A stretch of DNA of 64,000 bases from contig DATKZT010000106.1 in NCBI GenBank assembly GCA_035527845.1, forward strand, positions 1 to 64,000, read 5' to 3'. Below, piece after piece: positions 1-8,660 of this stretch (position 1 is its first letter; each line of letters opens with the position of its first letter). The stretch is from JAUWKC01 sp035527845 (GTDB taxonomy: Bacteria > Planctomycetota > Phycisphaerae > Sedimentisphaerales > Anaerobacaceae). The notes under the pieces are model-generated. The model searched no databases, had not been told where the DNA came from, and saw nothing but the letters and a program-made list of their open reading frames with translations. The position numbers were made by a program, and so were the translations under genes.

Positions 1-30
1 ATGGAACGTTCCGGTACAAACAAGAGAAAG

Positions 31-113
31 TTGTCATTCCCCCGAAAGGGGGAATCCAGCCATTTTATCAAGGTTTTCCGGACTCCTGCTTGCGCAGGAG
101 TGACAGGATGTCT
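31..113. repeat. Two-hairpin intergenic repeat (REP-like)
   Basis: Two perfect short palindromes lie close together: ATTCCCCC/GGGGGAAT at 36-43 and 48-55 around a GAAA loop, and ACTCCTGC/GCAGGAGT at 82-89 and 94-101 around a TTGC loop. Paired hairpins of this style, embedded in 'GTCATTCC...GGAATCCAG' context, are common dispersed extragenic elements in many bacteria. It sits downstream of the 3' end of topA. No gene is visible from 1 to 543. Confidence 0.6.
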
Positions 114-246
114 GTTCCGTTATTTATTAAAAAAGCAATAAGAGGCTCATTTCCGTTGTCATCCATTATCGGAGACCCTTATAGGAGCAGACGCAAACCA
201 AAACACTGCTCTTTTCATTGTTTACGCCTCCCTTGTGAGCTTCGAT

Positions 247-431
247 CTTAGAGCCTATCCGAATAGCCAGCTCTATTGCGGCCGGCTGCAAAGTCCGATG
301 CCTGCGTTGTCGGGTCAAAATCGTCCTCAACGTAGTTTTGACTACGCCTGCGGCGATTTTGGCCCTGCCGCCTTGGCCTCGAACTTTTCGCTCGGCCTCA
401 TTACGACCCGGTTATTCGGATAGGCTCTTAG
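247..431. repeat. MITE-like element with terminal inverted repeats
   Basis: A 16-bp perfect inverted repeat (AGAGCCTATCCGAATA at 250-265, its complement at 413-428) bounds about 180 bp. With one mismatch it extends to 19 bp (247-265 and 413-431). CTTAG occurs in direct orientation at both edges (247-251 and 427-431) and could be a target duplication. The interior contains further nested palindromes, including CGTAGT-TTTG-ACTACG, so the whole can fold into a branched structure. It encodes no credible protein. A non-autonomous mobile element or structured dispersed repeat is the best reading; only one copy was noticed in this window. Confidence 0.6.
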
Positions 432-543
432 TCCAACTTCATACCTATACCCCATGGCCGCAAAACTTTGTTTTCTCTCTACGGTACTGATATCGGCCGC
501 CAAGTGTCCTTTAGCTGATTGTTTTTCGCAGCCTTTCTGATTC

Positions 544-2898
544 TTACCGCGTTGTTCGCTTTTTTCTGCCGAGGATTCTGTCGGCGTCTTCGGGGGTCGG
601 CGGAGGCCAGGCGCCCTCCTGCTGTAATTTCTTGAGGCGTTCAATCTCATTGTGACTGACGATGGTCCTGCACTTTGGAAAGCGATTGCAGCCTAAGAAC
701 GGGCCGCGCTTGCTCTGCCTGACGACCAATTCGCCTTCTTTGCATTTGTGACAGGTAATCCCGGTCGGTTCGGGCGGCGGCTTGGGCGGCAACGGGTTGC
801 CGCTCTTATCGACCTTGAGAATGGTCTTGCACTGCGGGTAGTCGCTGCATCCGAGAAACGGCCCGAACCGCCCGCGCTTGAACGTCATTGGCTTGCCGCA
901 GTTCGGGCACTTGTGTTCGGTCACCTGCTCTTCAACCATCTTGCCTTCGCTGTCGCAGGGACAGGCAAACTTGCAGTCCGGATAAGTCGAGCAGCTCAGG
1001 AACCTGCCGTTTTTGCCGAATCTGTAAACCATCGGCTCGGCGCACTTGGGGCATTTGTACTCGCTGGGCTCAACTTCGGCCTTGGCGTGCTTCATCTGGG
1101 CCTGGGCCGTTTCAAGACTGTCCTTGAAGGGCCCGTAGAATTCATTCAGGACGCCGAGCCAGTCGAGGTGCTGCTCTTCGATTTTGTCGAGCTGCTCCTC
1201 CATATAGCGGGTGAAGGCGATGTCCATTATCTGGGGGAAGTATTCGTTGAGCTTGTCGGTGACGACCTCGCCGAGGTCGGTGGCGAAGAATTTCTTGTCG
1301 CGCTGCTCGACGTAGCGCCGATCCTGGATGGTGCTGATAATGGCGGCGTAGGTGCTCGGTCGGCCGATGCCTTCTCTCTCGAGCGCCTTGACCAGCGAGG
1401 CCTCGGTATATCGGGCCGCCGGTTTGGTGAAGTGCTGCTCGCTTCTTATATCGACCAGGGCGAGGTCCTGCCCTGCTTTTACCGGCGGCAGCTGCTGTTC
1501 GTTCGAAGTGCTGGGCCAGACTTTTGTAAAGCCGTCGAAAAGAAGAATCCGGCCGGTGCTCTTGTACAGGCATCGCCCCACCGAAGTGTCGGCGGCAATG
1601 CTCAGATTGGTTACGTTCCACCTGGCAGGCTGCATCTGGCACGCCAGGAAGCGGCGCCACACCATATCGTAGAGCTTGAACTGGTCGCTGGTGAGAAACT
1701 CCTTGATTTCGGTGGGGGGCAAATCCACGTCCGTCGGTCGAATCGCCTCGTGGGCCTGCTGGGCGCCTTTCTTTGAGGCATAGACCCTCGCTTTTTCCGG
1801 CAGATACTCGGGTCCGAAATGCCGGCCGATATAATTGCGTGCCTCGCCAAGCGCCTCCTGGGATAGGTGGGTGCTGTCGGTTCTCATGTATGTAATCAGG
1901 CCGAGCGCGCCCATCGAGCCCAAATCGATGCCTTCGTAGAGCTGCTGGGCGACGGCCATTGCTCTCTTTGCCGAGAAGCCCAATCGATTGACCGCGGCCT
2001 GCTGAAGCGTGGAGGTTATGAATGGCGGCGCCGGCTGCGAAACCGACTCCTTGGTCTGTATATCGCAAACTTTGAACGAGGCCTGCTTCAGGGCGGTGAA
2101 TATCTTTTCGGCCTGCTCCTTGTTCGATGCCCTGAACTTCTGCTCGCCGACCTGATGCAGCTCGGCCTTGAATGCGTTGTGCTCGGTGAGCCATCTGTTT
2201 TGTTCGGCAAGACTGGGCGGCTTGTCGTTTTCGCCCTTTGGCGTGACAAAGTCGAGCCACTGCTGCGTGTAATCGCTCTGCAAATCGGCGGTGAAGACGG
2301 CGGGGATGAGCCAGTACTCCTCGGGCTTGAAGCTGCGGATCTCGCGTTCTCTCTCGACGATGATTTTTACGGCGACGGACTGGACCCGCCCGGCCGAAAG
2401 ACCGCCCGCGACCTTCTTCCAGAGCAGCGGCGAAATCTGGTAGCCCACGATGCGGTCGAGGATGCGGCGGGCCTGCTGGGCGTTGACCTTGTCCATATCC
2501 AGCCGGCCAGGCTCGGCGAACGCTCGCTTGATGGCCGAGTGCGTTATCGCGTTGAAAATGACGCGGTAGGTTTTCTCTTCCGGTACGCCGAGAATCTGCG
2601 CCAGATGCCAGGCGATGGCCTCGCCTTCGCGGTCGAGGTCGGTGGCCAGATAAAGATCGCGGCAGTTCCTGGCCGCCGCCTTGAGCGATAATACGGTGCG
2701 CTTCTTGCCTGGCATTATCTCGTATGTCGGCTTGAAGCCGTTCTCAATATCGACGCTCAGACCCTTCGAAGGTAGATCCCGAACGTGGCCCATCGAGGAT
2801 TTCACCTCGAACTCCGGGCCGAGATATTTGTTTATCGTCTTCGCTTTGGCCGGCGATTCGACAATTACCAACGATTTCTTCGAATTCGTCTTTCCCAT
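544..2898 (-). CDS. topA: DNA topoisomerase I (type IA)
   Basis: Relaxes negatively supercoiled DNA by transient single-strand cleavage. The 784-residue protein starts with the TOPRIM domain (VESPAKAKT with Glu14; ATDLDREGEA with Asp87 and Asp89). The active-site tyrosine is Tyr337 in ITYMRTDST, and GLSAGRVQS lies near residue 167. The C-terminus carries three tetra-cysteine zinc-ribbon repeats (CPKC...C, CPNC...C, CHKC...C), the usual arrangement in topA. Length and domain order are normal. It is on the same strand as the four-helix-bundle gene just upstream, whose repeat-flanked cassette ends about 25 nt before the topA start, so that insertion may have changed the topA promoter. Nothing appears damaged. 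Confidence 0.97.
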   Translation of the reverse strand: MGKTNSKKSLVIVESPAKAKTINKYLGPEFEVKSSMGHVRDLPSKGLSVDIENGFKPTYEIMPGKKRTVLSLKAAARNCRDLYLATDLDREGEAIAWHLAQILGVPEEKTYRVIFNAITHSAIKRAFAEPGRLDMDKVNAQQARRILDRIVGYQISPLLWKKVAGGLSAGRVQSVAVKIIVEREREIRSFKPEEYWLIPAVFTADLQSDYTQQWLDFVTPKGENDKPPSLAEQNRWLTEHNAFKAELHQVGEQKFRASNKEQAEKIFTALKQASFKVCDIQTKESVSQPAPPFITSTLQQAAVNRLGFSAKRAMAVAQQLYEGIDLGSMGALGLITYMRTDSTHLSQEALGEARNYIGRHFGPEYLPEKARVYASKKGAQQAHEAIRPTDVDLPPTEIKEFLTSDQFKLYDMVWRRFLACQMQPARWNVTNLSIAADTSVGRCLYKSTGRILLFDGFTKVWPSTSNEQQLPPVKAGQDLALVDIRSEQHFTKPAARYTEASLVKALEREGIGRPSTYAAIISTIQDRRYVEQRDKKFFATDLGEVVTDKLNEYFPQIMDIAFTRYMEEQLDKIEEQHLDWLGVLNEFYGPFKDSLETAQAQMKHAKAEVEPSEYKCPKCAEPMVYRFGKNGRFLSCSTYPDCKFACPCDSEGKMVEEQVTEHKCPNCGKPMTFKRGRFGPFLGCSDYPQCKTILKVDKSGNPLPPKPPPEPTGITCHKCKEGELVVRQSKRGPFLGCNRFPKCRTIVSHNEIERLKKLQQEGAWPPPTPEDADRILGRKKRTTR

Positions 2899-2922
2899 GA
2901 ATAGTATCCAGTCGTCGGTGTT

Positions 2923-3347
2923 TAGTGCTAAGTGTTCAGTTTCTTTATCAGACCCATTGTCATCTTGCTGATTTCTTCAATATTATGCAACAAAGCGTCA
3001 GCTTTGCCACTGTCGATATAGTTCAGTCGCGCTGAAATGATAATTTGCGTCGTCAGCTCAGCACCGCTTCCCAGTGACATATACAAAAACTGCTTATACT
3101 CCCTATTATGAAATCTGGTGAACCCTTCTGCTATGTTGGACGGTACCGACACTGCCGAGCGTCTCATCTGCCCCGTCAGTCCGTACATTTCCTCTTTTGG
3201 AAAAGTCCTCGTAACCCCGTACACTTCTTCAACGAGATCAACGCTTCTCTTCCATATCTCCAGGTCCCTGAAGTTTTTTATCTTTGCAGCCGGTTTCTCA
3301 GCCATCGGACTATATGCTAAATACTAAATACTGAATACTAAGTACTA
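2923..3347. repeat. Imperfect inverted repeats flanking the four-helix-bundle gene
   Basis: CTGAATACTAAGTACTA at 3331-3347 (plus strand) and a 14/17 match of it on the minus strand at 2939-2923 enclose exactly one gene. The right side is extended by the tandem-like ACTAAATACTAAATACT at 3315-3330. A further fragment (AGTGTTCAGTT) recurs near 3471. The arrangement suggests a small mobile cassette, but no target duplication or transposase was seen. Confidence 0.45.
2928..3305 (-). CDS. Four-helix-bundle protein (23S rRNA intervening-sequence family)
   Basis: A 125-residue, all-helical small protein containing the family hallmarks 'FRDLEIWKRSVDLVEEVY', 'YGLTGQMRRSAVSVPSNIAEG' and the Tyr/Phe-rich 'EYKQFLYMSLGSGAELTTQI'. 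The family was first seen encoded in intervening sequences of 23S rRNA genes and forms pentamers of four-helix bundles; its biochemical role is not established. Here it is not in an rRNA gene. It is a stand-alone gene directly upstream of topA and bounded by A/T-rich inverted repeats, which fits the patchy, mobile distribution of the family. The length is normal and the frame intact. Confidence 0.9.
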   Translation of the reverse strand: MAEKPAAKIKNFRDLEIWKRSVDLVEEVYGVTRTFPKEEMYGLTGQMRRSAVSVPSNIAEGFTRFHNREYKQFLYMSLGSGAELTTQIIISARLNYIDSGKADALLHNIEEISKMTMGLIKKLNT

Positions 3348-3774
3348 TTCGGCAATATACACCTTGATATTTAGAATTGGACAAATACAGCCGGCACGCG
3401 CAAAAGTCAAGGCAAAACAATTCTTCAGGGTGAAAGGCAAGGGAAAATCACACGCTAACGATTATTACAAAGTGTTCAGTTGAAGACACAGCTCGGCCGC
3501 TCAGAAAGACGTGCACCGAGTCATCGCCAAGGATGCGGGGCATGAATTGACGGCGACAGATTCTGACGAAGGCATTTTTGAGAACAATTGTATTCGGCCT
3601 GTCATTCGCGGATAAACAGGCTTACCGGCACAGTTATTTGCGGCAGGCTATTGCCCTAGTCCCACTGTTCACACACATCGGTATGCCAATGGCCCTATGT
3701 CGATAAGGTGCAACCGCGCAGGCTGATTCGGGGGCGGTTCTATCACTTGCGGTCTCGGCAGTGTCTCAAGCTTT
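3348..3774. other. Intergenic region, no gene recognised
   Basis: About 430 bp between the four-helix-bundle cassette and the next gene. I see no open frame with protein-like composition, no tRNA and no strong palindrome. It may contain degraded coding sequence. Confidence 0.5.
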
Positions 3775-5124
3775 CTACTTTTGGTCGAGGGCCACTTGAA
3801 AGCGTTCGGCAAATTCAATAATCCGGCCCACTATTTCTTCATCAGGTATGTATTCTGTACTTGATATGACAAGTTCAAGAGGCAACTCCAAAGTGGTCGT
3901 TTGAATATCCGCATCTGCCTCAACACCTAAGATATATCCTGGTAGATGGTAAGGTGTCTGAGACGAGTCATACGAAAAAACCTCAACCCCCCTTCTTTCC
4001 GGAAAGTTCTGATTTTCGTGCCATTGGGCGTATTCCCTGGCCACATCAAGGGCCTGTGTGCCGACTGTCTGGTTTAGGGCGCAAGCCATGATCACCCTGT
4101 CCAAAGCATCGGCCAAAACGACGCGATTCTCGAAGGTAAACTCATACATCATATTGGACCGCTTCTGTCCGCTGACTTGCGCGAGTTTGGTGATTAACGG
4201 GTCGTCGTCGTAGCCAACTATATCTAAAAGGGTCCTCACGGCTTTGGGCTGTTCTGTCAACCCCAACAGGAACGTATTGGCGACGACGCCGAGCTGTGTT
4301 CCTGTGAGGCTCACAGGTATTACGCCATCAGGCACATCCAGCCCGGTCAAGCCGAAACCATTGATCATATCCACAACCTTGTGCCTTTCGGCTTCGGGAG
4401 CGTCGGGCCTGAAACTCTCAGGCTGCCGGTCCATCATGCGCATGAGCTGTTCCGTCGTCTGCCGCCGCGCTTCTGTGAAGCCCTTTACCGTAGCGTCGAT
4501 GACATTGACCAGATCGTCGAGTTGGCCTTTTGCTTTAGCCTGGTTGAGCTCCCAGAGCAATTTCGAGAAACGCCTGGTCCGGGCCAGCAGGGTTATATGA
4601 TCGGGATAGGAAGGACTCGTGTTGGGGAAATTTCCCATTACAGACATTAGCTCTGACACCATATACGTTCTGTACACACCCTGCTCAAGGCTTTCATTAC
4701 GCAAGAAATCCACATAGTTGTCCTGCCTCTTTTGCCAGATTACGGCTACATCGCTGATGCGTGGCCGACCTTCTCTGGTGTAGTAGTTGACTATCGCCTG
4801 GGTATCTTCGGGAATCGGAAGTTCGGGGTCGTTAGCCTCGCGAGTAAGGCCTCCTTCAGTGGTCGACTTTGATACTGATTTCAGGTTAACGTCGGACGCC
4901 TGCACGGGCGAGGCCACATCCGCAGATCTGTTTTCGAGATCCGTATCTGCCACTCGAGCAGGGCTCGAACTGGTGTTTTGGTTGTAGCGCCTGATGCTTA
5001 CAACAATCAGCACTAATAGCAACAGCGTAATACCAAAAACCAGCAGGTAGTGTTTCCTGAGACAAGCAGATGCCCTGCCACACCGGTTTTCCCTTTTCGG
5101 GCCTGAGTTTCCAACCTTGTCCAT
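3775..5124 (-). CDS. Membrane-anchored protein of unknown function
   Basis: I do not recognise this 449-residue protein. It has a short basic cytoplasmic N-terminus, one strongly hydrophobic segment at about residues 26-44 (LLVFGITLLLLVLIVVSI), and then a Ser/Asp-rich linker to about residue 105, so the bulk should lie outside the cytoplasmic membrane. The remainder is mostly helical and acidic with no cysteine motifs. There is no signal-peptidase site, so an uncleaved type II anchor is likely. Single-gene transcription unit; the nearest upstream coding sequence is about 400 bp away. Confidence 0.75.
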   Translation of the reverse strand: MDKVGNSGPKRENRCGRASACLRKHYLLVFGITLLLLVLIVVSIRRYNQNTSSSPARVADTDLENRSADVASPVQASDVNLKSVSKSTTEGGLTREANDPELPIPEDTQAIVNYYTREGRPRISDVAVIWQKRQDNYVDFLRNESLEQGVYRTYMVSELMSVMGNFPNTSPSYPDHITLLARTRRFSKLLWELNQAKAKGQLDDLVNVIDATVKGFTEARRQTTEQLMRMMDRQPESFRPDAPEAERHKVVDMINGFGLTGLDVPDGVIPVSLTGTQLGVVANTFLLGLTEQPKAVRTLLDIVGYDDDPLITKLAQVSGQKRSNMMYEFTFENRVVLADALDRVIMACALNQTVGTQALDVAREYAQWHENQNFPERRGVEVFSYDSSQTPYHLPGYILGVEADADIQTTTLELPLELVISSTEYIPDEEIVGRIIEFAERFQVALDQK

Positions 5125-5506
5125 ACCAACTATCTCCCTGTAATTCTAATCCAAGGGATGACGCCCATGTTTCGTCATTGCTTTCTGCAAATGCGCCATC
5201 CATCTGGGCTAATGCGCCAGACAAACCGAACTAAGAAACAACCGAACTCACGAGAAAACCCATCAAAGCACTTAACCAACCGGCTTCCCCTCAGTTTGAG
5301 CTATTTTCCTGGTCTCCATAATCTGGCGATCGAGAGTTTTCTCCGACAGGCTAAGAGAAGCACTTGCCAAGCTCAGTGCGAAAACTGACATCGTTGCTAA
5401 AACTGGGTGCTGTCACATGACGCTGACTGAGAAACCAACCTTGCCCTTGTACCAGGTAACTCTGGCCGGCCTTCGTAATGTCAGCCTCCTACACTTCCAG
5501 AATATT
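5125..5506. other. Intergenic region, nothing supported
   Basis: About 380 bp between two minus-strand genes. Short open frames here overlap each other, lack ribosome-binding sites and do not look protein-like. No tRNA or terminator hairpin was recognised. Confidence 0.5.
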
Positions 5507-6371
5507 CTATTGATGGTAATACTTAGGGGCTTTCCAATAGAAGTGGTTGTCACAATAGCGACCCGGGGCATCGTAGTCATACTCAAACATCTGGCTATGT
5601 CGATACTTGAAGCCTATTGATGTCGGGCGAGCACACAGCAGGTCATTGTTCCATATATAGTTCGTGTGATCGCCCATGTACATTATTCTGGCACTCGCTT
5701 CTCCGCAGGTTATCTCGTCATAAAGCAATGCCTCCGAACCCACCACAACACCCGCACCCGCATTCCAATCTGAAAACCACAGTTCCAGGTCTGGCCAGAC
5801 CATCCTCGGAAAATGCGTAACCGTGACAGTTGTAACCTAAATCTGCTGACCCGTATTCATCATTGTCATCTTCGTTGTCCGTTTTGGCCGCCATCGGGTA
5901 AAGGTAACCGGGAAATGAAGGTAAATATAGAGCAAGTTGTTTGCCGTCTTTAGTCCCGCTGTTGAGACAGATGGCCTTCCAGTATTCTTCACACTCATCT
6001 TGTGAAATTGGCTCAAGGGTACCGCTTGCCGAAGTGGGAAAGCTAGACCTCACAATATGAGCATGCGCTGGACAGATGGAACTGAAACCTGGAATGTGGT
6101 CCCCGCTGTCGCACTCCTCACACCACGTGTCATCGTTATACCATTCCACATCGTCGTTTGGGTCACTCGTGGCATAGTCAACTAAAGCACCCTGGTCAGC
6201 GATGTAGTAGTCTGTACCGCTGATGTTGACAGTTTGGTATATCCCGCCCGAACTTCGAAGGCCTGTAACGTATATATGCACCCCTTGCGAACCAAGACAA
6301 TACCGAATCGACCCAAGCAAGACACAAAGTAGCACAATTGCGAATGCATATTTGTTGTTTGCCGTATTCAT
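5507..6371 (-). pseudogene. Secreted NCHG-motif protein, interrupted by an apparent frameshift
   Basis: Two overlapping frames read as one protein. The first (from ATG 6371, preceded by AGGAG about 8 nt upstream) has a signal peptide (AFAIVLLCVLLGSIRYCLG), an acidic Cys-rich region and the motif YNCHGYAF, then runs out of frame into a Gly/Cys-rich nonsense tail ending at 5718. The second frame picks up at about 5800 with LELWFSDWNAG and continues through HTNYIWNNDLLCARP to 5507. A single shift between about 5780 and 5815, in GT/G-rich sequence, would join them into a roughly 285-residue protein. From memory, the NCHGxxF motif followed by a late aromatic-rich region resembles a cysteine-dependent amidase/NlpC-like fold in secreted proteins. 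That function is inference; a sequencing error is an alternative to a true pseudogene. Confidence 0.6.
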
Positions 6372-6452
6372 TTCTGTACTCCTAGATATATTCTGTGTGG
6401 TCATTAACGAAAAATCAACATGCATGATCCCGCCAATGCTATGTGGTCATCA

Positions 6453-6922
6453 TTAGCACCTCCCTTCTTCCACACGCGAACATCCTATACGTTTCGTGCG
6501 CAATAAGCGCACACGCTCTATATCATCAAATTCACCCTCTATGCGGTACGCACTTCCGCGTCTTCTCACCAAGACCTTCGCATGTTGCCTTAGCTCGTTG
6601 TAAGCATTGGCCCGGCTGAAAGCCGCGAGCAAAACTTCCGACTCTAAGAAGAACTTCCGCCGCCATCCAAAAAGACACAGCCATGTGGTGCGGCACGGCA
6701 ACGAGTCTTCCTGTCGTCACTTCGGCCCCAATTGTGAATTGTGTTGGCGGTGTTGTCAAGCGGAAAATCCTTACAAAATGTATTCTTTTTGAATTATGAA
6801 ACCACATAATCTGCGGCATGGCTCACAGCAGGGTAACACCGTTTCGAGGCCGGCGAGGCCATTATTCTCCGTAACCCTTTGCTATGGAAATGGTTACGAG
6901 CATATCTGAAGAGAGAGGCATG
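6453..6922. other. Intergenic region with one doubtful small frame
   Basis: A minus-strand frame at 6453-6701 (82 codons, Arg/Glu-rich C-terminal half) competes with a minus-strand frame at 6532-6819. Neither has a recognisable domain or a clear ribosome-binding site. The region may contain a decayed gene; I do not call a protein here. Confidence 0.3.
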
Positions 6923-7687
6923 TTATTGAGGTGGCGTGTCCCTTGGCCAGGCGAAGATGAAGTTTGCGCCGTCCTGCTGCTGTTTGGCCGTAATGGAATC
7001 GACGTGGCCATCGAGGAACAGGAGGTTGGCAAAGCCATTGTTCAGGCCGTCGGCAGGTGCGCCGTGGTAGGTAGCGAAGCAATCGACAATGTCGGGCGGT
7101 ATGCCGAGCCGCAGGTTGTTGTCGTTTATGCCGCAGCGGCTGAGGCCCGGAATCGCCCAGGAATTTTCCTCGCTGAAGATGAAGACGCCGGCCGGATGTC
7201 TCACCTCCGACTCGATGGAAACCATTCCGTGTCCGTCTCCGCCCAGAAAGGCGTTCATGGCGTAGCTGTACTGGGGCTCAATCGGTATGGAATTGCTGTG
7301 GCTGCCGCTGGTACATCCGGTTCGTTTCACGACAATTCTGAAGGTCGGGCACACGTGAATATCGGCGGTCTTGAGATAGGGCCAAAGGACGCCGGCATAT
7401 TCGGGATGATTAACGAGATTGTTTGCGCGGTCGTGCCACATGCAGTATCCGGAGGGCCTTTCGATATACAGCCAGTCCATCGTAAAAGGGAATCGGCGGT
7501 CGTTGTCGTCGAGGTACATTCTTGCCGCCAGGCCGTATTGGTGCAGGTTCGACCGACAAACGACGACGCGCGCCTGCTCACGCGCCTTGTTCAGGGCGGG
7601 AACCACCATCGACATCAACAGGGCAATGATGGCGATTACCACCAGGAGCTCTATTAACGTAAATCCTCTTGTCTTGCGGGCCGGCAT
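6923..7687 (-). CDS. Type II secretion-like pseudopilin (DUF1559-like)
   Basis: About 254 residues. The N-terminus is a type III prepilin signal: a short basic leader, Gly-Phe cleavage context and the hydrophobic helix GFTLIELLVVIAIIALL, followed by MSMVVPALNKAREQAR. Such proteins are processed by a prepilin peptidase and assemble into pseudopili, or sit at the cell surface. The C-terminal NLLFLDGHV matches the H-x9-DG-type segment frequent in planctomycete pseudopilins. I chose ATG 7687 because GAAGGA lies just upstream; an earlier in-frame ATG at 7702 has no such site. The start lies 21 nt beyond the stop of the preceding pseudopilin, so the pair is probably co-transcribed. Confidence 0.88.
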   Translation of the reverse strand: MPARKTRGFTLIELLVVIAIIALLMSMVVPALNKAREQARVVVCRSNLHQYGLAARMYLDDNDRRFPFTMDWLYIERPSGYCMWHDRANNLVNHPEYAGVLWPYLKTADIHVCPTFRIVVKRTGCTSGSHSNSIPIEPQYSYAMNAFLGGDGHGMVSIESEVRHPAGVFIFSEENSWAIPGLSRCGINDNNLRLGIPPDIVDCFATYHGAPADGLNNGFANLLFLDGHVDSITAKQQQDGANFIFAWPRDTPPQ

Positions 7688-7708
7688 AACTTTCCTTCGC
7701 ATGGAGAC

Positions 7709-8533
7709 TCAGTAGTCTCTGAAGTTGCGCATCCATTGTGGCCAGTCGTCGGGCTGGGCGCCGCCGGCGACGGTCCAGACACCGCCGGTGTCGAACTCGC
7801 GGTGCCACTTGAGCGTCCACAACTGCTTGAGACCCACTCTTTTGACCGACCAGTCCAGGAACAAAGCGTTTATCCTGCCCGCGCCGTGCCGGTCAATACA
7901 GAAATGATCCATTTCCTCATCGTAATCCACGAACTGCCCGTTGTAATCGGGAGGGCTCATGTAGTCGTATGGTCCACCTCCACGCCACATGGTATCTGCG
8001 AAAAGCGGAACATAACCGGTGCCTTTAACGTTGGGCGTCCTCCAGTTCCATTCTGTGGGGCGGTCCTGAATCTCCGATACGTTCGCCGGCGGATTATAGA
8101 CCCAGCAGTTTATGCCGTAGCTGCATTCCTCCTCTTCTCTGCCGGCTATACCCTCGCCTTGGCCCATGACGTAGCTGTTGAAGGGGCCGCCATGTTCGAC
8201 CCCGGCCAGCCTCTTCTTTGCCATCGGGCAGCGCAGCAGCTCCGACCTTGTCTCCCACTGGGGCCGCAACGGTATTATCCATTCCCCGCGATTCCAACTC
8301 GTGCCGATTCCCTCGGTGAAATAGCCGTCGTTGCCGTCGGTATAGGTCTGCCAGACAAGGGCCCATTGATGCAGATTCGACATACAGATAACCGCCTTTG
8401 CCTGGTTCTTTGCCTTGCCGAGCGCCGGCAGCAGTATCGACACCAACAGCGCGATGATGGCGATCACCACCAGAAGCTCTATCAACGTGAAACCTTCTTT
8501 CCTCTGGTACACGGAACCCTTCTCTTTCACCAT
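7709..8533 (-). CDS. Type II secretion-like pseudopilin with WMRNF C-terminus
   Basis: About 274 residues with the prepilin leader GFTLIELLVVIAIIALL followed by VSILLPALGKAKNQAKAVICMSNLHQW, a signature repeated across planctomycete pseudopilin paralogues. The middle is Trp/Pro/Gly-rich. The protein ends in WPQWMRNFRDY, an aromatic tail I associate with this lineage's pseudopilin family; its role is unknown. The start is ambiguous: TTG 8548, ATG 8533 and GTG 8530 all precede the leader, with AGGAG overlapping this stretch. First gene of a probable two-gene unit behind a good sigma-70-type promoter at 8603-8631. Confidence 0.88.
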   Translation of the reverse strand: MVKEKGSVYQRKEGFTLIELLVVIAIIALLVSILLPALGKAKNQAKAVICMSNLHQWALVWQTYTDGNDGYFTEGIGTSWNRGEWIIPLRPQWETRSELLRCPMAKKRLAGVEHGGPFNSYVMGQGEGIAGREEEECSYGINCWVYNPPANVSEIQDRPTEWNWRTPNVKGTGYVPLFADTMWRGGGPYDYMSPPDYNGQFVDYDEEMDHFCIDRHGAGRINALFLDWSVKRVGLKQLWTLKWHREFDTGGVWTVAGGAQPDDWPQWMRNFRDY

Positions 8534-8602
8534 CTCCTGCACCGCCAATTATTGGGGTACAAAAATTGGGCCTTATCCCGGGCAAACTTCGTCGCATATG
8601 CT

Positions 8603-8631
8603 ATTATACGCCGAATCCGGTTTTATTCCAA
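8603..8631 (-). promoter_or_regulatory. Sigma-70-type promoter for the pseudopilin pair
   Basis: Read on the minus strand: TTGGAA (8631-8626), a 17-bp spacer, then a perfect TATAAT (8608-8603), about 70 nt before the first pseudopilin start. It lies in the gap after rdgB, implying the pseudopilins are not simply read through from the arg-rdgB operon. Confidence 0.6.
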
Positions 8632-8660
8632 TATGTGAGCGGCGTCTGATGGTTGAGTGC

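Noticed and set aside
748..1776. Long plus-strand open frame opposite topA
   Set aside because: Antisense shadow of topA; no ribosome-binding site or domain.
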